A stretch of DNA of 32,787 bases from an uncultured Selenomonadales bacterium (GTDB lineage: Bacteria > Bacillota > Negativicutes > Selenomonadales > Selenomonadaceae): contig CAMJQS010000009.1 of assembly GCA_946408105.1 (NCBI GenBank), positions 1 through 32,787 on the forward strand. Reading direction: 5' to 3'. Below are positions 30,401-32,787 of this stretch, piece after piece. Below the pieces are notes generated by a model. The model was not told where the DNA came from, made no database searches, and was given only the letters and a program-made list of their open reading frames with translations. The stretch's first letter is position 1, and the number at the start of each line of letters is the position of its first letter. A program made the position numbers and the translations under genes.

Positions 30401-32787
30401 CAATATAACGGACTTTGGCACCGATGACAGATTGGAGTTCGCGGCGGGCATTTCGACTTACAGCTACAGCGACGGAGCCTTGACGGTTACGCTGACAGAT
30501 GAGCAAGTCGTTCAGCTAACGGGCTTGTCTGCGCCGATTGAGGCTACGTGGTTGACTGTCACGGAAGGCAACGCTATTTATGGCATACCTTCGGGAATAG
30601 AGTATAACGTTGAGGATAAAGCGATAATCTGCGCGAGTCGGGCGGTCAATGAAGAGTTCGTACTCAGCGGATTGAAGTCAGACGTGACGACCGCGCAGAT
30701 TGCGGCGGCTGTTGAAGTTGACGGTACGACGATAACTATAACCGACACCACGATTCTTGACAGCGGCAAGACTGTCACGGTTGCTGAGGGCTATACGCTT
30801 GCTTTGGGCAATAACATTGTTCCGAGTGAGCACAAAGAACTTTCTTGGACGCAGGACACGACCGACGCAACTAAATACAGCTACAGTTCAGCGGGCGACA
30901 CGGAAGGTTATCGCGTCGTCGACAATCAGATAGTCCACAAGTCGGATAATCGCGAGACGTTTACAATCAGCGGCTTGGCAACGACTTTGACGACGGAAAA
31001 TAACGCGAGCTTACCTTCAGGCGTTACGGTTGACAGCGGCACAGTAAAAATTTCAAGCGATGCGCTAAACGCAACGGACGTTGAACTTACGGGCGACTTT
31101 ACGCTTGAGCTTGATAACGTTTCACCCGCAACGACCATCGGCGAAGGCTGGGACGGCACGACTTATAAGTCCGAATATGTCAGCGCGGCGGGCTATGCGG
31201 TTAGCGGCAAGAAGATTATTTACACACCGACGACGCCGGCGACCGAATTGTTCAGCTTAAGCGGCGTTGATTCGGCAAGCGGCTTTGAAGTCAGCAAGAG
31301 TGGCGACAAGTACACAGTCAACATTTCCGCCTTGAATTACGACGCAGAGAAAACAATCACGCTTGATAAAAAATCTTCCGACGTGGGTTTTGCTTATGCG
31401 GAAGGATTCACGGGTAATAAGTCGCAGACGATTGCAAGCAACGCGAGCTTGACGAATGGCACCTACACTTCAAAGACTTGGCAAGCGTGGAGTGATTTGA
31501 ACGGCGAAACTTTAACGATTTACCCTGCCACGACCGCCAAAACTTTCACAATCACCAACTTAAATTCGTCGGCGAGTCTCGGTACCAATGTTCTCGTCAC
31601 GGACGGCGACACGACCGAATTTGAATTCAAGGCGGCGGCTCTCGATAAAAAATCGGTCAGCATAACGGGCGGCAATTTCTCCGTCAAACTCAATGGTGAC
31701 GTTGACACGACAGCCGAGACGATTGCCGAATCAAAGACTTTGGCGAACGGCACGTTGAGTTACAGGGCATCGGGCACAGGCGAACACTACACGGCGACTG
31801 ATAGCGGCGTCACCTACACGGGGCAAGTCGGCGGCGAGACGTTCACATTGACCAGAATTAAATCTGTGGACGGCGTGACGATAAGCGGCAAGCAAGTTAC
31901 TGTTGCCGAGAGTGCTCTGGACATGACGGCGACGGCGGCTTATACAGTCGAACTTAACGGCAACGATTTCACGCTTATATTTAATGGCAATACGAACAAC
32001 GCAGAAACTTCTGCAACGTTGGTTAATGGAACGTACACTTCGGCTTACACGCCCGCATACTTCACGGGTAGCGGCAAGAAGTACACATTTACACCAGCGA
32101 CCGCTCCGACGACGTTCACAATCAGCGGTATTTCTGACAGTGCGACACTCGGCACGGACGTCATCATTGACGGCAAGACGATAACAATCAGCGACGGCGC
32201 GTTGACTTCCACACACGATAAAATTTCCGTTAAAGATTCGAGCTACACGTTGCAACTTACTGCTTCGCTTGCCAAGACGATTAACTTCAATCAAACAGGC
32301 AATGCGGTTACGTTAAGTGGCACGACGGCGGGCTATGCCAAAGTCGGTGACGCTTACGAGTGGCAAGAACAAGTTGGCGGCGAAACGTTGACGATAACGG
32401 GCTTGAAAGACGGCGCAACTTTGACTGAGGATATGTTCCCCCGTAACGGCAATGTCATTACCTTCAAGCCGACTGATGAACTTTTGCCGGAAAATCCGAC
32501 GACGATAACAATTACAGGCGGCGGCGTGATAGACACTTCCGAGTTGACGATGACTGCTAAAGTTGATGCGCATTGGAACGGCACGACTTACATTTCCGAG
32601 AAGACTGCCTCAAGCTGGACTACGAACGCTGGAGAAGTCAGTTACACTGCGGCGACGGGCGGCAATGCATTATTTACGCTTGAGAATTTAAAAACGGGCG
32701 TGACAGTCGAGGAACTTACGGCGGCTATTGAAGTTGACGACAAGACGTTAAAGATAAAGTCCGACGCGATTTTTGATACAGGCAAGC
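12423..32787 (+). CDS. Giant GLUG/beta-solenoid repeat protein with RTX-like blocks (partial, runs off window)
   Basis: One frame from ATG 12423 stays open to the window end: at least 6,788 residues, C-terminus missing. I found no in-frame stop. The N-terminus (MKNKVFVMNDFKFDLQRFD) is not a classical Sec signal. About 17 modules of ~290 residues follow at about 12500-24680 and 27000-29300. Each has a loop like VN-G-CAG-FKL, then NWTPIG with F-GTFDG, then often GLUG motifs (VGGIVGYN-GTI-NC), and a linker with GVTA and TYYKPGAT. Asp/Gly-rich RTX-like blocks (GGAGNDS, AGDGDDTI, GGEGNDTI) lie near 24770, 26030, 29590-29780 and 30300. The C-terminal ~2.2 kb visible has beta-rich repeats with FTISGL/LTITGL motifs. 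GLUG and RTX families are typical of adhesins and type I-exported surface proteins. An adhesin or biofilm role is inference. Expression is probably under the LytTR-like element at 12279. Confidence 0.85.
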   Translation, partial: MKNKVFVMNDFKFDLQRFDSAFGGGDGSQTNPYQIASVEDLQQLANDVNGGNNYYGKYFIVTANIDLSSVANWQPIGDQYNSFAGTFDGNNSEYTISGMKINRRDWCQGLFAYNSGTIKNVTLLNVDITKRDANNIGGLVGTNKGTVSGCTVTGNISGYQSVGGIVGNNKGYVTGCTVDAQVNGNGDVGGVVGYNTSTLTLVSDNTFHSNANAIGWDNSRATKNNTRVYDFDAPAEVTATFSSGETVTIGDKTYYKEGASFKLTLNTTSNDNWHKITGIKGASKNSDDTFNYAIGTTLEFEGFPKIGSLAFDGTDTYTINNATDLKALADFVEAGNTCAGYKFKLGGNIEGVNFHIGTADSKFAGTLDGDDKTITVAYDDGGALFNYVDGATFSKLTVAGTINTSEKFAAGLISHSYGNTTIDDCTSSVTINSSINGAGNHGGFVGSVDGGKLTISNGTFNGKFIGQKTSHWGGFVGWNGGDTEISGGLFAPKGFSLTTNNSANFACNGGNITDSYFRDNIGLKPVQGEQVFALNLPEGVTAELVSGDAVTLGGTTYYKKDATFKLTLTETSNDEFAYITGIKGLTKNSDGTFNYTIGTRLELDCYAKIGSLGFDTSDNSYTIATKEQLTEFRDYVNAGHNCAGLTFKLTEDLNLDSIDNWTPIGNGNKYFKGTFDGGNHTINNLIITNGGDQQGLFGKSYGTIKNVSLVNANISGYWNIGGIVSYNYGTIENCAVSGTISGNQAVGGLVGYNYGIVKNSFAATNISGGNENVGALVGYTVFSKYSGNEYASNVGDNTGAIKWLTLPTGITATPENAAYKVTVDGTDYYKPDSTVKLTLNIASNDTFEKITGFKGLTANDDGTFNYTIGGAALELDGYAKIGSLAFDGTTNTYTIADKNDLQALADFVEAGNTCAGYKFKLGDNISGVTFHIGTMNSKFAGTLDGNNKKITVSYETDNVLCALFNYVDGANISKLTVAGTIKTSNYSTAGLIGYSYGNTTIDNCTSSVTINSTYNGGSANGGFVSAVMGGKLTIKDSTFDGSFIGQNTYGWSGFVGTNLAKTEITGSLFAPAQIDVNTNQSASFARNSNNITDSFCTKTLGTLQGEQIFAELNLPEGVTATYVSGETITIGEKTYYKPGATFTLTATDGYGSNFSGYTFKAGNTSATRTGEGVYNLVLGDSDKVEFVGFPKIGSLGFDKETNTYLINSEDDLLAFRDYVNDFHDCQGYTFKLTKDLNLKKFDNWTPIAKNGRSFRGTFNGDGHTISNLKINSNEEPCGLFGYNVSGTIQNITLINANVNGGNEVGGIAGYNLNGTIDNCTVEGTIKGGQYVGGIAGYNSGGTIKDSFADVTVSGTLNKFGVIVGRKSGGTYSDNGYITSKVRVNDKTGATKYYSLDLPAGVTAKYTGGGNVKTVGSKTYYTPGATFTLTLDKTNADLLANYAKVSGLKNATLISGNDYSFTLDEKGTGITIDGTDWIAGLSYVKDSNGYVQYYKLSTSYDWQLLCDFVNGTGKWAGNPHNCAGTTFEFTRDISTRGTLNNFAGTIDGKGYKLINGSITFGTLNNATISNLEIANASAYGYSSVDGAGLAKETTGNTTLRNITVSARLKNTSTDSFGGLVGKNSGNLTITGSKFSGYVESGDAAQVGGFVGENTGTLTINDGVFIPFGLDIKSNAVTRATFANGDNVTINGTTYYATQLGTAQGEKIFSEDELTLPEGITANYVSGTKLTFDGKTYYKQGTTFELDGEVADGYKLVAGEGSTLTRNDDGTYNFVFNGSAQVTLANASEIAGLTLENGYYLIRSVEDLQTFRDYVNSGHKCEGLKFRQTTDIDLSGIANWTPIGKSNGKMFKGTFDGQGYSISNLKVTGKDYRVGLFGYNSGTIKNVSLIDVNISGDYFVGGIAGYNDNGTIDNCAVSGELSGFNSVGGIVGKNINSTIKESFADVTVSGSSYVGAVVGNNSGTVSGNEYCSETGDNTGATRLYKLNLDDGIEISADAPPSDRRTFNGTNYYKPGTTITLDVTKTYNGVANTPTYLRYGDNFYEKGTNISLTIDGNTDLKLYGYDSFNNINYNAETGCYEINSTAGFYELVAYSRTHDCKGYKFKLTDDVEIRAGYNIGAENCHFKGEFDGNGHTLNLYKFAATIDNMSPFKFIEDATIKDLTVSGDFYVGNTNNAAGIVSQSFGTCTIDNCVADVAIRSGTGTVGGLVAVNNGTLNISNSKFTGLLSGNIEQLGGFVGDNKGTLTISDGVFAPNTSSTVENAATFANGNGVCNIENSCYTRALGTIQGDEICLVSNLPEGITTELLSGETISVGGTTYYKPGSKLKLTIGDEFNYSPETLTLSAGGNELAKNDDGTYTLTLTKSANISFDAQFKIGTAIYDADKGGVYMHYLAYDAAGGYFKIQSVQDLQTLAEYVNSWHNCKGLTFKLMNDIDLSGVTDYWVPIAQKENAGNVSSPEFAGTFDGQGYTIQNVPLKDGLEVTGGESLSSIANNYRGVIGVGLFGTIGAGGFVKDLNVTGTANENNIWTDGGLFVGRNFGTIDNCTVQGKCGGFVNLNTGTIKDCVSIMTGIHTENLGGFAATAGGSFINNLYVLRYSPPRGFFSTGGTRLTKYVSIGDLNIKVTGGEAVIFDKRLYYNTDSAITINLDDDFVAANEGKVLKIGNTVLGTVSSSLTYTFPNDFNSTDNDSLVVGDAPTVEDEIANAENVININSLDDFINFRNQVNNGKVYKGKIVRLTTDLDLSGIDNWTPIGTSAWKYFKGTFDGNGHTISNLKTSGHPQGSGLFTINEGTIKNLTLTNVNINGNGNRYVGGIVGENSGTIDNCFVEGTINGNRYVGGIAGNNGGTVKNSFADVAVSGNQYVGAVVGFSDGTTGDNAFCSDASDNSGATKYCALNVPEGVTITTDDANKKTIGGKTYYKPDATLTLTTTNDMTGKMFKSGNNIATYNSATSSYTLTLSNSEIVIEDTPKIGTMSLDLETGTYLINNVNDLQSLATYVNEGHDCAGLKFKLTDNLDLSGIANWMPIGNDSNNRFSGTFDGDNHTISNLKITGGSYRGLFGYNNGTIKNVTLVNANISGYWNVGGIVGYNNRGTIENCAVSGELSGNRWVSGIAGDNFGGTIGNCFVDGIISGDKYVGGITSENQAGTVKDSFADVTVSGNQYVGAIVGNNYGRYSGNGYVSNAYDSTGATKYYTLDLPAGVTATYTGGDDLKKTVGGKTYYKLGATFNLSVGTNANYQTITGLSVGGKALTKTGDTYSYTLGDNETIDIIGVPTIAELTSAGATYNHAENAYEIGTAAQLQALASYVNAGHNCAGLKFKLTATIDLDGVNWTPIGNSPNYFSGTFDGGNHTISNLTITGGDRQGLFGENKGTIKNVNLINTNISGGWIVGGIAGHSYSGTIDNCTVEGKISGTGNYVGGIAGYNDRGAIKESFTDATVSGSKFVGAVVGYKSSFSSLSGNYYAKGNDKYASKINTLTLPEGVTATFNSGGGDSITLGGKDYYLQGSSLLLSTAGVTGYHKIKGLRVGDTDLTADANGNYALIFDGQNTTVTINGDPIIDGLTYQNGVYLIADYSDLGTLANYVAAGHNCAGLKFKVTAERKNGNYYDIQNSQYQIGTADTPFAGTFDGNGKTIDIAGSLDALFSYIDGATIKNLTVKSKGIVANASGTNTISDCVASSWDMERGGFVYNNSGTLTIRNSVFNGKILSGNGFVGENSGTVRVRGSMFAPSSVPDNYSGNAYAGGTVNIANSYYTTGTGNGATKAFKFELPANTKLANDNSLLTFDGVQYIAQGSKLKLTVDAAQFTQFASFKVDGNDVAGQNGVYTVTIGETYPTIAAEGRVKIADLIYDESDGSYLIESVEELKALADFISDGNAPTNKFKLTHDIDISGKNIQLGTSGYKFAGEFDGNGYTITTDKTLFNYTSGATIGNLTIDGTIADGSAFIGNADGGTINDCAFVGTLTNATNGFVKGGNATISNSVFAPKGDFSGEAFGGTVTNSYYTKGTAGDDAIKVHTLSGLPRQLNLTCADADKFTFGNTTYYKDGAALTFTRDDETRRVVDGVTVGGVAATKDGNAYKVTLTSDAANLAVVGSWHIQLNGAGDTYTNREDNISILGGAGNDSVDNFGKDVTITAGDGDDTIKLRNGNNSVKLDGFGVGDVIEFDGEFSLGSEGYNESDKKAVIVSEYVHTTLDGVKFSEDGTVWSFDAANRTAKYGKQKLEGVYLDETDGKIKYRLNEIKPEDMYVELSGIGADFAIQTDNLDGYGGLKAGTETIVLNGNHFAGGDGITVTSNNAGYAFGLIDSVSGVHFTGSDNGEYIYVDESNVTITGGGGADTIKLGLNVTNITVTDMGEDDRIYLYGGTIDKLETIGEEGNQSLVAETSSTGTIKRVTIGGISNIATNLSSWQDTDNGKAYYVGNANGFGVGESGMYIGYVQANDLTPVIEFNGLKIVNDDSPRYHTGYGYPQVEISPENFAGNTLTIVQEKGGAVVRLDGDFEGKTLVGSDANNILHDEYTGDREIGDIIQNSGNNLVILCGGGDDSIDNYADNATIVAGSGDNNINLMNGGNTSINGGTGDNQIYIETAEAVIVNAQGNNTIRGNLNSLTVENFNSGDVIDSDYEITNLSVEGGNLVASFDGGTFTIAGISQLASGEVTNTWSKDANGWTYGQSVGTEGAYIKDGNIAYAENKTFFTLGGLKDGLTENQIAAGVTINGGKVILSESVLDTSKSPSISGGRIEIDSPLLQREVTTGWNLIDNDRNIYAYYDTAGDGSGWTQDDDGKWQYAEGIKPLFSFENIKTIKEVYDDENKEWNFYDAATIDKDNKVLTLSEDSFNGDNIELLGNAGGYTFKFADDFDATGKTFDGLPKIGDMTFGSDAAGNAYYLVNTVADLQKLAEYVNAGNNCAGYTFKLASDLDLDGVENWTPIGNDDQGGKYFKGTFDGQGHIIRNLKVETSGYTRAGLFGCLGDYNDNGGTIQNVSLVNANVKGGRAGGIVGTNYGTIDNCFVDGTIETNGAGGALVGAIVGENNDNAKVIACYYHSEAGGYGTPVYELELPDGVTANHVSGKSKTVDGTIYYLSGATFDLTLDTDTLDSESIYEKIAVKNATQIGDNTYRYTVYDDASAQVNEFTCYPKIDGLTFVPNNNGDGSYNLDNAASFASLSTFLANYAGDTSVLKFNLTADTYEISDAEQLKLFATIVNSGNNCRNKTFKLTNDIDLRNVANWTPIGNPYTQPFAGIFDGQGHTINNLTITSGDKVGLFHWNSGTIKNVSLVNANISGNSYAGGIAYLNYGTIDNCAVDGTISGDYRVGGIVSYNMSGGTIQNCLTLAKTSGNSYVGAIVGKNNGSIANSYRAGDATPADSTPLAYELTLPEGVTIAEDKGVKYNGKLYAPAGDLKLNISATAHDDSFAKITGIIGATDNNDGTFTYTMPAENSTPEFSGLPVIAGLTLDASDDSYIIDSVEALQVLATYVNDGNTCAGLKFKQTEEIILDAESNWTPIGNEENHFMGTFDAGIYDSDGELTDSYTISNLTIKDGSSNVGLFGYVNGGTIKNVVLLYANISGNENVGGIVGTISDGTIDNCFFDGYISSGTNGAIVGNNSGGTVNDCYYHLETVTPKRGLLKSGGSSGGGLYSLTEPEHFTFTNTDGFRNYRGRIFATGQVTFELTADDDRRIIDELSGATIEKNGNVYTVNLTGDAVLDAAYHIQLHDGGDTYTNAEDNISVLGSAGDDTISNSGTNVTISAGAGNDSISNTAAQVTIDGGEGNDTISNTAANVSIDVSKGNDVIEFAGTNSFTVTGFGAGDVIKPASGNFKDLTVTNDGVVASYRTDGSNFDSHITIGGLNLSKTVNNWSLESGTANFIPTTLAGAYLDGGEIAYQVESVGSAQVAISGISKLDGIADVGKVIEVDGSAVNDSGATVALNSNGYQFNLKGDWSGKTFTATDNADVITNSASNIEIALGDGNDKLTNFAASNVTITTGDGSDTIEITSNVEAVNITDFGTDDRLEFAAGISTYSYSDGALTVTLTDEQVVQLTGLSAPIEATWLTVTEGNAIYGIPSGIEYNVEDKAIICASRAVNEEFVLSGLKSDVTTAQIAAAVEVDGTTITITDTTILDSGKTVTVAEGYTLALGNNIVPSEHKELSWTQDTTDATKYSYSSAGDTEGYRVVDNQIVHKSDNRETFTISGLATTLTTENNASLPSGVTVDSGTVKISSDALNATDVELTGDFTLELDNVSPATTIGEGWDGTTYKSEYVSAAGYAVSGKKIIYTPTTPATELFSLSGVDSASGFEVSKSGDKYTVNISALNYDAEKTITLDKKSSDVGFAYAEGFTGNKSQTIASNASLTNGTYTSKTWQAWSDLNGETLTIYPATTAKTFTITNLNSSASLGTNVLVTDGDTTEFEFKAAALDKKSVSITGGNFSVKLNGDVDTTAETIAESKTLANGTLSYRASGTGEHYTATDSGVTYTGQVGGETFTLTRIKSVDGVTISGKQVTVAESALDMTATAAYTVELNGNDFTLIFNGNTNNAETSATLVNGTYTSAYTPAYFTGSGKKYTFTPATAPTTFTISGISDSATLGTDVIIDGKTITISDGALTSTHDKISVKDSSYTLQLTASLAKTINFNQTGNAVTLSGTTAGYAKVGDAYEWQEQVGGETLTITGLKDGATLTEDMFPRNGNVITFKPTDELLPENPTTITITGGGVIDTSELTMTAKVDAHWNGTTYISEKTASSWTTNAGEVSYTAATGGNALFTLENLKTGVTVEELTAAIEVDDKTLKIKSDAIFDTGK
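14526..14594 (+). repeat. Near-identical DNA repeat, copy 1
   Basis: This 69-base segment matches 21609-21677 at 66 of 69 positions, encoding GTIKNVSLVNANISG and the start of a GLUG motif. Such identity is higher than protein-level conservation alone requires. Confidence 0.8.
21609..21677 (+). repeat. Near-identical DNA repeat, copy 2
   Basis: Partner of 14526-14594, about 7.1 kb away and in the same reading frame. A related copy covers about 28209-28270 with more differences. Confidence 0.8.
24718..26230 (+). repeat. First RTX-like Asp/Gly-rich region with interposed beta-rich segment
   Basis: Within the giant gene: GDTYTN then GGAGNDSVDN and AGDGDDTIKL at about 24718-24845, GGGGADTIKL near 25405-25440, and GGGDDSIDN, AGSGDNNINL and GGTGDNQIYI near 26030-26160. 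These resemble haemolysin-type calcium-binding nonapeptides (GGxGxDxxx), but are interspersed and degenerate. About 0.8 kb of unrecognised sequence after this lacks GLUG motifs. Confidence 0.6.
27000..29300 (+). repeat. Second GLUG/beta-solenoid module array (3 modules)
   Basis: Type A modules begin near 27020, 27820 and 28750, each with an ANWTPIG/ENWTPIG segment (about 27180, 28081, 28900) and GLUG motifs. They share sequence with the first array but follow the RTX-like region, implying duplication of the whole GLUG-plus-RTX arrangement. Confidence 0.65.
29540..30430 (+). repeat. Second RTX-like Asp/Gly-rich region
   Basis: GDTYTNAEDNISVLG opens the region, then SAGDDTISN, AGAGNDSISN, GGEGNDTISN and SKGNDVIEF at about 29597-29785, and GDGNDKLTN and GDGSDTIEI at about 30298-30380. 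This is the cleanest RTX-like run in the window. If functional it would bind calcium and favour folding after export; that is family knowledge, not shown here. Confidence 0.65.

Noticed and set aside
12500..30430. The direct repeats as a possible CRISPR or tandem-repeat array
   Set aside because: The repeats are coding, in frame and diverged at protein level, and they lack constant short repeats with unique spacers.
12781..31984. Many plus-strand frames of 60-160 codons inside the giant gene, rich in Ser/Arg/Thr/Ala
   Set aside because: All lie in one alternate frame of the repetitive gene and have the low-complexity composition expected from reading GGC/ACG/GCG-rich repeats out of frame. 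They lack ribosome binding sites and recur with the repeats.

Overview
The window looks like accessory DNA from a diderm Firmicute, most likely a Negativicutes/Selenomonadales relative. The grounds are strong GGAGG ribosome binding sites, Firmicute-type mobile-element genes (TnpV, rolling-circle Rep), an AgrC/AgrA-like LytTR two-component pair, and a giant cell-surface or exported protein starting with an 'FDLQRF' segment, which I associate with that group. The taxonomic call is inference; there is no rRNA or tRNA here.

Region 1 (1-5074) is mobile-element cargo: a 5'-truncated protein with an HExxH zincin motif, a TnpV-family gene, an intrinsic terminator, a structured ~350-base leader ending in a terminator-like hairpin, a HUH rolling-circle replication initiator, and a DUF3102 protein with a strong internal start site.

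Region 2 (5075-12266) is signalling. A seven-TM GHKL histidine kinase (+) and a LytTR response regulator (-) converge and overlap at their 3' ends. Downstream is a large hybrid sensor kinase (Cache - HisKA - TM - Cache - TM - HisKA - HATPase - REC - HPt), split by an in-frame TAG exactly where a Cache-domain Trp is expected. It is followed by a remnant REC protein and a tandem-REC protein with no output domain.

Region 3 (12423-32787, running off the window) is one uninterrupted reading frame of at least 6,788 codons. It encodes a giant repetitive protein: about 17 beta-solenoid modules of ~290 residues, many carrying GLUG motifs, then RTX-like Asp/Gly-rich blocks, then a beta-rich C-terminal repeat region.

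The most interesting observation links regions 2 and 3. A 35-base element built from two direct repeats 20 bases apart occurs twice, upstream of the hybrid kinase and upstream of the giant gene. In both places it lies at exactly the same distance from a -10 box, and neither promoter has a recognisable -35. This fits tandem LytTR binding sites. My model is that the local LytTR regulator switches on both the phosphorelay receptor and the giant surface protein.
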